Assembly (NCBI GenBank): GCA_036250195.1
Contig: JAVHZZ010000006.1
Location: 168,598,424 to 168,662,423, forward strand
Direction: 5' to 3'
DNA length: 64,000 nt
From: Mixophyes australis
Lineage: Eukaryota > Chordata > Amphibia > Anura > Limnodynastidae
Position numbers and translations under genes: made by a program. Each line of letters begins with the position of its first letter. The stretch's first letter is position 1. The notes beneath the pieces were generated by a model. The model saw nothing but the letters and a program-made list of their open reading frames with translations. It was not told where the DNA came from and made no database searches. Of the stretch, positions 34,086-46,420 are shown one piece after another.

Positions 34086-35600
34086 CAATGTTAATGGCTT
34101 GTGTATTGATGTTAACTCAGATCTAGGTTAATGTGCTGATGTAGCACACAATTTGGCCACAAAATGGTAGCAGTGTTCTGAGTGGAACTCTATAAAATAT
34201 GGTAAATATACCTTTTGGCCACAAGATGGCAGCGAGACTGTAATAGAGATCTGGCTTCCTTGTAGAGATTTAAAATGGAGGCTATGAAGTTTATTGTAAT
34301 GAAGTTAGTATGGAAGTTATCTTAATAATAATGGACTGGAATTTCCAAGGATATTCCTATGCCTTGGGGTTAGGTTAGAGATATGTCAGGTTATTTATGA
34401 CAAAGAATGAGATATTCAGTCGGTGGTGTGACAGAGACTTGTGAAAAGTAATATCTCCCAACAGCTCACCTGTGTCCTACGTGTGGGATAATGTTATGTC
34501 ACAGGCACCTCACTTTTATAGGAGGCCAGTCGAGTGCTGTAATACATTCACCTGCAGTGAAATATAGAGCCTGCAGGGGACTTCGGCATCTGATCATAGA
34601 TTAGAGCAGGAACCTACGCTTTCATGTAGCCGCGCTGCGTGGAGCCTTGCTGTACCTTGGGCACCCGATCTGTACAATCTCGGTGGCCGATCAACGAAGC
34701 AGACAAGAACGTACAGGTAGATGCTGGCTTTCCATCCTGGAATCAGGGGTTGATGTATTGAGTCAGTAAGAACAGGCGCCACGGAATGGATGGTGATGCG
34801 GGCACAAGACCCAATCGGATTCCCCGTCACCTCATCTTTTCTCTTTCAGATTCCCTCTAGACAACGCAGTAGCCTCTCTGCATCAGTGAGGGTTGTGTAT
34901 CATCAGAGGTAGCAGGCTGTGCGGCTCCTGCTCATGAAGTGTGGGTAACGGGCTGCGTGTCTCCTGTGCTCTGCGTCGTCGACGGATCCTCATCAGGTAG
35001 GTTAGTTGGCTGAGGATTTATCTGAGCCAGTGTTTTGCAGCAAGGCTGGCTGTATTAGGCTCTTTAGGCCCGGGAGAGACCTCGTGAGGAGACATGAGGT
35101 AGGCCCCAATACAAAGATTGCTTAATTTTGGGTCCCCAGCAACGGCAAGCTGGTTATTCTGTTCCTAGAAGATCTAGGAGCTATGTCCAAGCTGCCAGAG
35201 CAATTTTAGGGGAAGTATATTCCAGTTTTTTCAGCATTTCTTGGTGAAAGAGCGGGAGCTAATGGAAAGCACGTCTGCTATAGATGGCTACCAGGCCACG
35301 TCCCCCCTTAGGCCTGTTTACACCACTCAGCGGTACCATATCACCGTACATCTCCCATCTGGTCGAATGCAGCATTCTATCCTGGGACAAACGTGACTTC
35401 TGTCTGCAGTACTGGAGGCTGCCATCTTGGGTGAGACATTTGCTTAAAATCTCGCTGAGTCTGAACATCTGATCTCATCCACCAATTAGCTTCCTCTGCA
35501 GACTATAAGAGTCTCCCCTACACTCAGCAAATTGCCAATGCAACACTTTCCTAGTTCCTGGTTCCAGACTTCCATAATTGCTGTATGTTTGCTGCTTCAT
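34086..35600. other. Probable L1 5' UTR and flanking DNA, unresolved
   Basis: Lies directly upstream (minus sense) of L1 ORF1. Moderately GC-rich with no long conserved frames. Part of it may be the 5' UTR of that L1; the boundary is not visible. Confidence 0.35.
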
Positions 35601-35850
35601 TCTGTCTGCTGTATCCAGATCTCAACCATCAATCCTTCAAGTAAATTCAGCTTCACCCTGTTTGCTGTTCTATGGATTTCTACCATTAACCCTCTGAGTG
35701 AATTCAGCTTCACCGTGTTTGCTTTTATATGGACTTTTACCATTAACCCTCTGTGTGAATTCAGCTTTATCCTTTTGCTGTTATAGGAACTGCAAACCAT
35801 TAACCCTTTGTTTGAATTCAGCTTCACTCTGCCTGCTGAAATAAATACTT
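35601..35850. repeat. 57-bp minisatellite, about four copies
   Basis: CATTAACCCTCTGAGTGAATTCAGC-like units recur at 35683, 35741 and 35798, with an earlier diverged unit, giving a 57-58 bp period. Units differ at many positions, so it is an old array. Confidence 0.85.
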
Positions 35851-36155
35851 TGGCTATTTATTCCTCGTGTGGTTTCACCTTTATTCTATCTGCTCGTGTA
35901 CAGATTCCAGCTGTTATCTTCTGTGTGGATCCTCCTCTCATCAATCTATTCCTGTCTCTTCAACTGGCTAGTAGGTTGTTGTTCTGAGTCATCCACTCTC
36001 TGGAGCCATCTCTGTGTCTCAGGGTACCGACTTCCAGTTCCAGGCCTACCTCAGATCTGAGTTCCGAGTTGTCCCTGGCCAGCTCCAGGCTTATTCTGTT
36101 CAGGAGGTTGCCACCCCCTGTATAGTCTCTGCCTGAGTTTTGAGTCTTCCCAGTC
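35851..36155. other. Pyrimidine-rich unassigned DNA
   Basis: Pyrimidine-rich, CCAG/CTCC-rich sequence that continues into the duplicated unit up to about 36430 (ending ATTGCCGTGACA). It resembles the downstream part of an LTR, but no paired copy or target-site duplication was found. Confidence 0.3.
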
Positions 36156-36618
36156 CCAGTTGTGGTACTATATTTGTCTGATTCTCTAAGTCTCTGGTCA
36201 TGGGCTCAGGTCCCCCCTATTCCCACGTCCAGATTCCAGTTCACCAGGTCCAGATTCCAGTCATTTAGTCCAGTATTTAGTCCAGTCCAGCATTCCTCCT
36301 CCTAATATCCAGTATATGGGATTAGATCTAGCTCAATGAGCAAGACATTCATCCGGCTTCCCAGTTTCCTCTACACTCCAGCTACAGATAGTCCCGAGAC
36401 GGATCCCAGAAACCCTATTGCCGTGACAGCAGGGCAGGATCCAGATACTCCTCCGTGATTTAACTGTGGGCTTCAGGAGCTAGCTCTAACCTTGCGGGAG
36501 CTATTTTGTGGCGGAGAGCGGGGATCCATTACCTTGCCCAGATTTGTGTGGATAGCTATTTAAAATTCTTTGCAGAGCTGAGGACTGAGTTCTCAATACC
36601 CAACTCCCAGGTTTTTCA

Positions 36619-37424
36619 TTATCTGCAACTTAAACATGCCCTTGTATCCCAATTTTGGTAGGGTATGCCACTGCACAGGATGGGATGGCACAGCAGTTCA
36701 TGACTGCCCTTACTGTAAAGAACCCCTTCCTTTTCTGGTTGTGAAATTTCCTCTCCTCTAACCTTAGGGCGCGTGTCCTGTATATAGTCCTTGGGATAAA
36801 AAGTTCCCATGAAAGTTCTCTGTATTGACCCTTAATGTATTTGAACATAGTAAACATATCTCCCCTTAGATGCCTCTTTTCTAAAGTAAACATTCCTAAA
36901 CTGGCTAACCTTTCCTCATAACTTAATGACTCCATACCCTTTATCAATTTTGTCGCCCTGCTCTGAACCCTTTCTAGTTCCAAATTATTTTTTTTATAGA
37001 GTGGTGCCCAGAACTGTACTGCATATTCAAGATGAGGTCTTACCAAGGATTTATACAGTGGCAAAATTACACTGTCTTCCCTTGCATCTATGCCCCTTTT
37101 TATGCATGCCAATACTTTGTTTGCCCTTGCAGCTGCTGCTTGACATTGAGCACTATTGCTAAGTCTACTGTCTACAAGTACTCCCAAATCCTTTTCCATT
37201 ATAGATACTCCTAAATTAATTCCATTTAATTTATAGATTGCGTTCTTGTTTGATCTCTAAATGCATAACCTTACATTTATCTATGTTAAACCTCATATTC
37301 CATTGGGCCGCCCAATCCTCCAGTTTATTTAAGTCCCTCTGTAGAGAAGCTACTTCTTGCTCTGATTTTATTACCTTACAGAGTTTATTGTCCTCTACAA
37401 AAATAGAAACTTTACTCTCTAAAC
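36619..37424 (-). pseudogene. CR1-type LINE ORF2, C-terminal part (copy 1)
   Basis: Minus frames at 36630-37199 (EKDLGVLVDSRLSN, SLVRPHLEYAVQFWAP, KGMESLSYEERLASLG, LRGDMFTMFKYIKGQY) are the C-terminal signature of CR1/L2-group LINEs. The preceding exon-like frame 37231-37424 includes the catalytic area, reading FVEDNK where active relatives have FADDTK. The 5' side is lost at the hAT remnant. Confidence 0.88.
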
Positions 37425-37930
37425 CAGGGGTGTCCAACCTTTTAGCTTTCCTGGGCCACATTGGAAGACGACGAGTTGGTTTGGGCCGCACATAAAATAC
37501 ACTAACACTAACGATAGCTGATCATATTAACATTTATTTAACATATTAAACTTACTTGGAAATGAAGTTTGTAAGAGTTAGGAAACCTATTGCAGAATCA
37601 ATTAAAGCAGTAGTCCCATTACCAGCTACAATTTAACTTACCTGCATCTGTCCCTTAGTGGGGTTCGGGGAATTAAATGGCAAAAACTTTTTTTTCCTCT
37701 CTTTCTGCACCCAGGAATCATTTTTTTTATTGACCAGTTTGAAATGGTCACCGATATAGGCAGCATCAGGAGGACTAATAGAAATCTACAGAGATTTAAA
37801 GATAGGGTGGCTGGAAAAATGGCTCATGGAGCAGCCTCCAATGAGGGTAACAGTGGGTGATAATTTCACCCTACTCAGCACTGCACATTTAAAATGGTTT
37901 AAAATATTAAAAATACAATTATCTCTTCAT
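37425..37930. mobile_element. Left part of the hAT element (copy 1, truncated)
   Basis: Identical to 39620-40125, starting CAGGGGTGTCCAACC. The right part was removed by the deletion in copy 1. Confidence 0.88.
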
Positions 37931-37941
37931 AATAATTATCT

Positions 37942-38175
37942 CTTACAGGTCTATAATTCCCTGGTAGTGATTTTGTTTCCTTTTTAGACAACTGCACCAC
38001 ATCTGCTATTCGCCAATTCCTTGGTACTGAGCTTGATGAGATTGAATCTCTGGAAATTAAGAATAGCGGTCTAGCTATTTCTGAGTTTAGCTTCATAAGG
38101 ACCCTTGGGTGTATGCCATCTGGACCTGGAGCTTTATTTATCTTGATATTCTTGCCAGGCACTTGGGTGGCACCT
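37942..38175 (-). pseudogene. CR1-type LINE ORF2, N-terminal RT piece (copy 1)
   Basis: Minus strand [15 protein letters not shown] and [12 protein letters not shown], ending at NYRPV where the deletion cuts. Identical to the start of the copy-2 frame. Confidence 0.85.
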
Positions 38176-38813
38176 GGGCCTCCTAGTGTTCACAACTGGA
38201 TTGCACTGGTCAATGATGTCTGGAAACACGAAAGGTTTATGTATGAGAGCAGGGAGGCTCTGCATAAATATCACAAGGTGTGGCATCCCTGGTACAAATC
38301 TCAGTTTGTTATTCATCCTCATCGGGATGACGATGACACTATGATGTATGCAAGTTGTGGTACTATATTTGTCTGATTCTCTAAGTCTCTGGTCATGGGC
38401 TCAGGTCCCCCCTATTCCCACGTCCAGATTCCAGTTCACCAGGTCCAGATTCCAGTCATTTAGTCCAGTATTTAGTCCAGTCCAGCATTCCTCCTCCTAA
38501 TATCCAGTATATGGGATTAGATCTAGCTCAATGAGCAAGACATTCATCCGGCTTCCCAGTTTCCTCTACACTCCAGCTACAGATAGTCCCGAGATGGATC
38601 CCAGAAACCCTATTGCCGTGACAGCAGGGCAGGATCCAGATACTCCTCCGTGATTTAACTGTGGGCTTCAGGAGCTAGCTCTAACCTTGCGGGAGCTATT
38701 TTGTGGCGGAGAGCGGGGATCCATTACCTTGCCCAGATTTGTGTGGATAGCTATTTAAAATTCTTTGCAGAGCTGAGGACTGAGTTCTCAATACCCAACT
38801 CCCAGGTTTTTCA

Positions 38814-39619
38814 TTATCTGCAACTTAAACATGCCCTTGTATCCCAATTTTGGTAGGGTATGCCACTGCACAGGATGGGATGGCACAGCAGTTCATGACT
38901 GCCCTTACTGTAAAGAACCCCTTCCTTTTCTGGTTGTGAAATTTCCTCTCCTCTAACCTTAGGGCGCGTGTCCTGTATATAGTCCTTGGGATAAAAAGTT
39001 CCCATGAAAGTTCTCTGTATTGACCCTTAATGTATTTGAACATAGTAAACATATCTCCCCTTAGATGCCTCTTTTCTAAAGTAAACATTCCTAAACTGGC
39101 TAACCTTTCCTCATAACTTAATGACTCCATACCCTTTATCAATTTTGTCGCCCTGCTCTGAACCCTTTCTAGTTCCAAATTATTTTTTTTATAGAGTGGT
39201 GCCCAGAACTGTACTGCATATTCAAGATGAGGTCTTACCAAGGATTTATACAGTGGCAAAATTACACTGTCTTCCCTTGCATCTATGCCCCTTTTTATGC
39301 ATGCCAATACTTTGTTTGCCCTTGCAGCTGCTGCTTGACATTGAGCACTATTGCTAAGTCTACTGTCTACAAGTACTCCCAAATCCTTTTCCATTATAGA
39401 TACTCCTAAATTAATTCCATTTAATTTATAGATTGCGTTCTTGTTTGATCTCTAAATGCATAACCTTACATTTATCTATGTTAAACCTCATATTCCATTG
39501 GGCCGCCCAATCCTCCAGTTTATTTAAGTCCCTCTGTAGAGAAGCTACTTCTTGCTCTGATTTTATTACCTTACAGAGTTTATTGTCCTCTACAAAAATA
39601 GAAACTTTACTCTCTAAAC
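38814..39619 (-). pseudogene. CR1-type LINE ORF2, C-terminal part (copy 2)
   Basis: Predicted protein identical to the copy-1 frames at 36630-37199. It continues across the hAT insertion into the frame at 40521-41183. Confidence 0.88.
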
Positions 39620-40520
39620 CAGGGGTGTCCAACCTTTTAGCTTTCCTGGGCCACATTGGAAGACGACGAGTTGGTTTGGGCCGCACATAAAATACACTAA
39701 CACTAACGATAGCTGATCATATTAACATTTATTTAACATATTAAACTTACTTGGAAATGAAGTTTGTAAGAGTTAGGAAACCTATTGCAGAATCAATTAA
39801 AGCAGTAGTCCCATTACCAGCTACAATTTAACTTACCTGCATCTGTCCCTTAGTGGGGTTCGGGGAATTAAATGGCAAAAACTTTTTTTTCCTCTCTTTC
39901 TGCACCCAGGAATCATTTTTTTTATTGACCAGTTTGAAATGGTCACCGATATAGGCAGCATCAGGAGGACTAATAGAAATCTACAGAGATTTAAAGATAG
40001 GGTGGCTGGAAAAATGGCTCATGGAGCAGCCTCCAATGAGGGTAACAGTGGGTGATAATTTCACCCTACTCAGCACTGCACATTTAAAATGGTTTAAAAT
40101 ATTAAAAATACAATTATCTCTTCATATTTATATTAGATACATACAGAGAACACAGCTAGTTCATAACTGAATGGTGCAGAAAATCCAAATTCAGAGTAAC
40201 AACAATAAGATACTGGATAATCTTTCACTGCTGCTGATCACGCGGGTGACTCCTCTGTGCTGCGCTACGCAATGGATGTTGGATGTGATGACGTCACCCC
40301 CGACATTCACTGTGAGCGCCACACGGAGGAGGAGACCAGGGAGGGTGCCGGAGCGCCAGCTGATGTGACCGCAAGGTAAGTATTTTTTATTTTTTTTTGC
40401 AGGATTTTTTTTTCAGCGCTGCCCCCTTGCCACAACCAAAACTCCTGCTGGGCCACATTTACAGGGATGCTGGGCCGCATGCGGCTCGCGGGCCCGCGGG
40501 CCGCGGGTTGGACAACCATG
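39620..40520. mobile_element. Complete non-autonomous hAT element (901 bp)
   Basis: Left end CAGGGGTGTCCAACCTTTT; right end complement CATGGTTGTCCAACCCGCGG. Perfect 8-bp target-site duplication CTCTAAAC at 39612-39619 and 40521-40528. It interrupts the CR1-type reverse transcriptase just before its catalytic box. No transposase frame. A CpG-rich palindromic patch (GCGGGCCCGCGGGCCGCGGG) lies next to the right end. Confidence 0.93.
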
Positions 40521-41185
40521 CTCTAAACCATCACCAAAGTCATTAATAAATATATTAAAAAGGGGTGGCCCCAGCACGGAACCTTGAGGTACTCCACTTA
40601 AAACTTTTGACCAATTAGAAAATGTTCCATTTATCACAACTCTCTGTTCCCTATTGTCTAACCAGTTTTTGATCCAAGTACAAATGTTGTTTCCTAGACC
40701 TAGTGCCCTTATTTTGTAAACCAACCTCTTGTGTGGCACTGTATCAAATGCCTTTGCAAAATCTAAGTAGACCACATCTACTGTGCTGCCCTGGTCTAAG
40801 TTCCCACTAACTTCCTCATAGAAACTAATTAGATTAGTTTGACATGACCTATCCTTCACAAATCTATGTTGATTCCCACTAATAATCTTAATGCGCACCA
40901 AATAATCCTGAATACTATCCCTTAATATACCTTCCAGTAGTTTCCCCAAATATGATGTCAGGCTTACAGGTCTATAATTCCCTGGTAGTGATTTTGTTTC
41001 CTTTTTAGACAACTGCACCACATCTGCTATTCGCCAATTCCTTGGTACTGAGCTTGATGAGATTGAATCTCTGGAAATTAAGAATAGCGGTCTAGCTATT
41101 TCTGAGTTTAGCTTCATAAGGACCCTTGGGTGTATGCCATCTGGACCTGGAGCTTTATTTATCTTGATATTCTTGCCAGGCACTT
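40521..41185 (-). pseudogene. CR1-type LINE ORF2, N-terminal RT half (copy 2)
   Basis: Open minus frame with [52 protein letters not shown] and [22 protein letters not shown] domains 0 to 4 of a CR1/L2-group LINE. The hAT element follows directly, so the 256-codon frame ends in hAT-derived codons. Upstream domains (endonuclease, ORF1) are absent: 5'-truncated. Confidence 0.9.
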
Positions 41186-41703
41186 GGGTGGCACCTGGGC
41201 CTCCTAGTGTTCACAACTGGATTGCACTGGTCAATGATGTCTGGAAACACGAAAGGTTTATGTATGAGAGCAGGGAGGCTCTGCATAAATATCACAAGGT
41301 GTGGCATCCCTGGTACAAATCTCAGTTTGTTATTCATCCTCATCGGGATGACGATGACACTATGATGTATGCTGGAGCCTCTTCGCCATTTCTCCTTTTC
41401 ATTCTCCTCTTTATGTATGCGTGTTGGGGGAGGGGCTTCCAGCCCTGCTAAGTAGATCTTATAGGTGGGCCATTAATATTGTCATTGTTACAGTAACATT
41501 TTTTTTCGTTTTATATGTCCAGTAAGGTGCACTGAGATGGTTCTACCACCTCTCCTACTTCTGTGCTCTTTGGACTGACAGGTTTTCACGGTACTTAATA
41601 AAGTTAGGAATGTTTTCTATTTAGATAACTAGTTATGTAACTGTGTTCACGTGTTTTGTATGCGTTAGAAAACTCAAATAAAAACACTTTATAAAAAAAA
41701 AAG
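41186..41703 (+). mobile_element. L1-type LINE 3' end, + strand
   Basis: A W-rich broken C-terminal ORF2 text (HNWIALVNDVWKHERF, VWHPWYKSQF) is followed by a 3' UTR and an A-rich end (AATAAAAACACTTTATAAAAAAAAAA) at about 41677-41703. The preceding part of the same L1 lies on the other side of the CR1 insertion (about 36440-36618 and 38635-38813, with NSQVFHYLQLKH). So the CR1 copy landed inside this L1. Confidence 0.65.
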
Positions 41704-41949
41704 AATACCTCTCTTGTTTTATTAGGATGTACCTTGTGTCATTTGTTCATGAAAGTGGGCTCCCCAGCCTGACGCCGGTGAGTATACCAGGATGTCTGGT
41801 GCATGATACAGAAACTACACCTACTTCCTAGGATTAACTTTAAACCGAGTGACAAGGAACATACATTTACTGACTAAGGGATATTGTACAGGGGAAAATA
41901 TTTGGTAATGTCTAATCCAAGTTTTCAACTACTTAAAAAAATATATATA
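41704..41949. other. Unassigned DNA after the L1 poly(A)
   Basis: About 250 bp of ordinary AT-rich DNA; nothing recognised. Confidence 0.35.
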
Positions 41950-42452
41950 TACGCCAAAATTATGGAGACATCACATCTATAGGTGCTTTTTGAACATCTC
42001 ATTCCAATACCATGGCATTAACATGGAGTTGGTCGGCTAATGTGCTGATGTTGCTTCAAGAGGCAGTTTGGAACTCTGTAGCGAGTATTGCAACTAAGGA
42101 CAAATTTTTGTATTAAGCTACCCACTTCAGCACTTGCTGTTCCTGTTCTGTGAGCTCATGTGGCCTACCACTCCGTGGCTGAGTTGTTGTTGGTCCTAGA
42201 CATTTCCACTTCACAATAATAGCACTTAGAATTGACTGGGGCAGCTCTAGACTTGTTGGAAAGGTGGCATTCTATGACAGTGTCATGTTGGAAGACGCTG
42301 AGAACTTCAGTATGACCCATTCTACTGCTGTTTGACTGTAAAGATTGCATGCCTGTATGTTTGATTTATGCACTTGCTAGCAATAGGTGTGGCTAAAATG
42401 GCCAAACACGCTAATTAAAAGAGTTGTTTGCATGCTTTTGGCCATGTAGTGC
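41950..42452 (-). mobile_element. Tc1-like internal-deletion derivative
   Basis: Left end TACGCCAAAATTATGGAGAC and right end complement TGCACTACATGGCCAAAAG lie in TA contexts. The minus strand keeps only the transposase N-terminus (VFQHDTVIECHLSNKS, and further in TNNNSATEW). The catalytic half is missing, so about two thirds of the element was lost. Confidence 0.75.
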
Positions 42453-42959
42453 ACATCTTTACACCTTCTGCATTTGAGAAAGGTCTTATTAATAAAAAGG
42501 AATTTAAATATTTGCTGTATCTTGAATATTCCCGGTCCATAACAATAGGGAAAGTCCCCCTCTCTATGGGTTATCTCAAACCAAGGTGGTCCTACTCAGA
42601 ATATCAGTAATAAGTATATGAACATTTAGCTACGGAATTACCCTCATTTCTTTTTCTTTTTAACAACTTTTTTTATTTACAATTTTATTTCAAAATCCAG
42701 CAGATAACAGACAATGACATAATGAATAACAGTACACATCTAAACACTCAAAAGCCGAGTAAAGTGTGTAAATTACATTTGTAGTAAATAAGAGTGAAGG
42801 AAAACAAAAATGACATTGATGGTAAAGATACTGAACTTTAGGCAGAGACAGATCATGACATATGGTAAGGATTTTGGTAATGAAATCAGGGATTAAACCC
42901 AATAATAGATAAATAACCCAATTAGATAAAAGTGCTCCCACTAAGCGTTGGAAAATCTT
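42453..42959. other. AT-rich DNA, possible minus-strand retroelement 3' end
   Basis: A T-rich start at about 42650-42690, followed by about 250 bp of unassigned sequence, would fit the reversed poly(A) end of a LINE. No protein motif confirms it. Confidence 0.3.
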
Positions 42960-43768
42960 GCTTCAATGCTGACTTCATCCACTTTAAATTCATCCTGTCT
43001 TCCCATTATACCATCCTCTTTTGCCAATCAAATTTACTTCTGATCCCTAATCTCCACTCTGTAAATTAGTTCCTGCTGCCTTTTTGCTACTGTTAACTTG
43101 CTTCCTTGTCCTCCCCCATCACCTGCCCCTTCTTCCCTCACCGATTATGACTTTGCCACCTACTTTAAAGTCAAAATTGACACCATCCATTATGAAATCT
43201 CCTCTTGAAAAATTCACATTAACCATCAACCCTTTCCGCCTCTCAATTAGGCACCCTCAGCTGTTTCTCTTCTGTAACTGCTGTGTGTCCAAGGTGTTCA
43301 CACTTCTCTCATCCTCTTCCTTGGACCCTCTTTCCTCCCTACACCTCCTTTTCCTCCAGTGCTTGCCGGAACTTAACTAACCTCTTTCTCTTGCTCCACT
43401 GGCATCTTCCCATCTACCTTCAAACTTGTGCTCATCTCTCCTTTTCCCAAGAAACCATCTGTTGATCCTTTTTCTCTCTCCAACTACCGCTCTATTTCTC
43501 TGATACCCTTTGTGTACATACTTCTTGAATGGTTTGTTTACAACTGCCTGCACCACTTTCTCCCCACCCACTCTCTTCTCGACCTTTGCAGTTAGGCTTC
43601 CACACTCTTCACTCCAGTAAGACTAACCTCACTAAAGTGACCAATGATCTATTCTTAGCTAAGTTGAAGAGTCACTTCTCCCTGCTAATACTTTCTGTTT
43701 TTGACATTGTTAACCACCCTCTTCACCTTGACACCCTTCACTCCTTTGGCCTCTGCTGTCTTCTCCTG

Positions 43769-44452
43769 TGTTAGGGCTCCTGCTGAACACAAGATGAATC
43801 CCTAGAACCAAGAAAGGATACAATGAGGGCTTCATCTATAGCAAGCAGCCTTTACAGGAGAGTACAATACAACTAAAAGGTACTCCGATGCCCCCATGAC
43901 TTACGCTCAAGGACTTATCTGAGTTCCAGCTAGAATACACAAGAGAATCATCAGAGAGACGAATAGTCGGGGCAAGCAGAGCAAGGAGAACCAGTAAGAC
44001 AAGTCAAAGGTCAAGGTGGGCAGCTACTAAGGAGATATGGTAACAGTCTATGGTCTACTGTTTGTAGTCTGTACGGCACTGCAAAAATCTTGTAGCACCT
44101 TATAAAGGATGATAATATTAATAATAGTCAAGGACCGAGACAGGCAGCAGAGAATTCTAGAAACAGACAAAAGGTCAGGCAACAGGAGGGCAATAGGAAC
44201 TGAAGGTGGAAACAGAAGGTTCACAAAAATTCACACAGCGAGAACACTATCACTCCCTGCCATTTAAACTACTGATGGCGAATCAGAGTGCTCCATTAGG
44301 AGCGAGCCCCACACAGACTATTGCTGCAATTGTGGTAATATGAATACTGAGACAGGAAGGAGTGTCACAGCTGCCTTGCAACCAGCTGCAGTAAGGAAGA
44401 TGGTTGCTCTCTGCAGTGTGAGCTATTGCGAGCAGCATGGCAGCTCACAACA
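43769..44452. mobile_element. Solo LTR (684 bp) inside L2
   Basis: Begins TGTTAGGGCTCC and ends GCAGCTCACAACA (TG...CA). Perfect 5-bp target-site duplication TCCTG at 43764-43768 and 44453-44457. No internal retroviral genes, so it is a recombination product. At about 44064-44128 it holds GGCACTGCAAAAATCTTGTA and a GATGATAAT tail resembling an L2/SINE 3' end. Confidence 0.85.
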
Positions 44453-44554
44453 TCCTGTTTCACCTCCTCTCTGATTACTCTTTCAGAGATTTTATATCTG
44501 ACTTACGATTTCCACTTCTTTCTCTATCTGTTGATTTCCCTCAAGGCTCTATTC

Positions 44555-44865
44555 ATCATCATCATTTATTTATTTATATAGCACCACTAATTCCGCAGTG
44601 CTGTACAGAGAACGCACTCACATCAGTCCCTGCCCCATTGGAGCTTACAGTCTAAATTCCCTAACACAAACACGGGTCAATTTAATAGCAGGCAATTAAC
44701 CTACTAGTATGTTTTTGGACTGTGGGAGGAAGCCGGAGCACCCAGAAGAAACCCATGCAAACACTGGGAGAACATACAAACACCACACAGATAAGGCCAT
44801 GGTTGGGAATCGAACTCATGACCCCAGGGCAGTGAGCCAGAAGTGCTAACCACTGAGCAACCATG
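44555..44865 (-). mobile_element. tRNA-derived SINE inside L2
   Basis: Minus-oriented; (CAT)n tail first, tRNA-like head last (complement of GGTTAGCACTTCTGGCTCAC at about 44830-44852). Flanked by CTATTC at 44549-44554 and 44866-44871. It splits the L2 RT just after VDFPQGS. Confidence 0.9.
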
Positions 44866-45525
44866 CTATTCTCAGACCTGTTTTTCTCTTCACACCTCTT
44901 CTCTTGGTGAAATCATACGCACCTTTGCTCAACTACCTCTATGCAGCTGACACTTAAATTCTCCTTTCCCCCAACCTCTTTCCTTCTCTCTTATCCCGTG
45001 TGTCTAACTATCCACCATCTCCACCTGGATGTCCCAACGCTACCTCAAGCTTAATATGCCCAAAAAGAACCTCACCAACCCTCCCCTCGTCTCCCTCATG
45101 TTTGACATTTCACTGCCCCTTGTTCTCCATGTCCATTACCTTGGTATCATCATCCACTCTGCCCTCAGCTTCTCTCCACACATTCAGTCCCTTACGCAGT
45201 CTTGTCGCCTCCTCCTTCGAAAACATTTCCAGAATGTTTTTTTCTCACTCAGGACAAAAAAAAAACCCCTTGTTTATTCTCTCATTGTCTCCCGCTTTGA
45301 TTACTATAACCTCTAGCTGGCCTTTCCCTCACCAACCTTTACTCTTTACAATGTGTCCTGAAGGCAATGGTGAGGCTAATTTTTATCTCTCACTGGACCA
45401 CTATGCAAATCATTTCACTTGGCTCCCTATTCCATCCAAATTCAATTCAAGCTGCTCATCTACACCCACAGAACCCTAGCCAGCACCTCCCCTTCATACA
45501 TCTCTGACCTCATCATGATATACAT

Positions 45526-46420
45526 ACAAAACAAAATGCAATGAATCCTCAGGTCACTAAAAAACTGATTTTACAATGTGGATCATAAAAACAATAAACA
45601 TTTATTGTCATAAATATAAAATATCACCATTCAGTATGCCACATCAGTACAATATCAAACAGCCATCTGTATATACGGAACTATAAAAGAGTATAGGTGC
45701 ACCTATATTAATAGATATTGAGTCCTTCCAAAAATTGAATGGTACCACAAAATATCTTATTGAGAACAAGTTCTTGTCAAAAAGAAGAGGTCTTGATATA
45801 CATCACATAATGTTTGAATGCTCACAGTAGTATACCTTGATATCGTAGTGGAACAAGCAATCATAAATCACAGAGGTAGAACAATCCACGGGTGTTAATA
45901 TAGAAAAGCATTTCCTTACCAGTCTTCTGGAAATAGTGATATGTCACCTAGTATGTGCCCTTTCCACCGCGCTGACTGCGCTTACAGACCAGCGCTATAG
46001 TTGAAAATTCCTCCTGCAACAGGTAGCTTGAAATAAAGTTCCTGTTCGTTCACAGGTTACCGTAGTATATGTCCAACCTTCTGTAATAGTTACCCGTGTA
46101 GCGATGCTCCTCCTTCAATCCCCTTTTATTAATTGCAAACTTTTCCACAGCACATGTAGCAAGAATATTAATTAGCTACATTAGTAGCAATCAGTTTTAT
46201 ACAAGACCACTAGTATGCGCTTACAGAGTTTATTGCGGCTGTAACTCCAATCACTTAAAATGGCATACGTGTGAATACATAGAATGTCCAGAGCCAATAT
46301 TACGCATTTTGACACATTTTGTTTGGTATTTATTTTATGATTGCGGGGACGCAGACCCCACGCTCTGGTCCTCTTGTTCACCACAATTTTGCGCCAAAAT
46401 AATTTCTGTCTTTTTTATTT
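45526..46420. mobile_element. Unclassified 895-bp insertion in L2
   Basis: The L2 text breaks after TCTCTGACCTCATC and resumes at ATTCCAACTTGTCCTC. The insertion is flanked by an imperfect 11-bp duplication, ATGATATACAT (45515-45525) and ATGAGATACAT (46421-46431). The ends are ACAAAACAAAATGC and TTCTGTCTTTTTTATTT, with no terminal inverted repeats or TG...CA. An 11-bp duplication favours a target-primed retroelement. No protein motif found; family unknown. Confidence 0.6.

Larger units (their letters stand above)
36156..38350. repeat. Tandem duplication, copy 1 (2195 bp, internally deleted)
   Basis: Bases 36156-37930 match 38351-40125 at a constant offset of 2195. Bases 37942-38350 match 40963-41371 at an offset of 3021. 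Copy 1 therefore lacks about 837 bp present in copy 2 and has 11 bp of filler (37931-37941) resembling the adjacent text. In the parts compared I saw one substitution (C at 36400, T at 38595). Confidence 0.93.
38351..41370. repeat. Tandem duplication, copy 2 (3020 bp, full unit)
   Basis: Contains in order an LTR-like stretch, an L1 (+) fragment, a CR1-type LINE (-) interrupted by an intact hAT element, and more L1 (+). It keeps the complete hAT element with both target-site duplications, so it is the ancestral arrangement of the pair. Confidence 0.93.
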
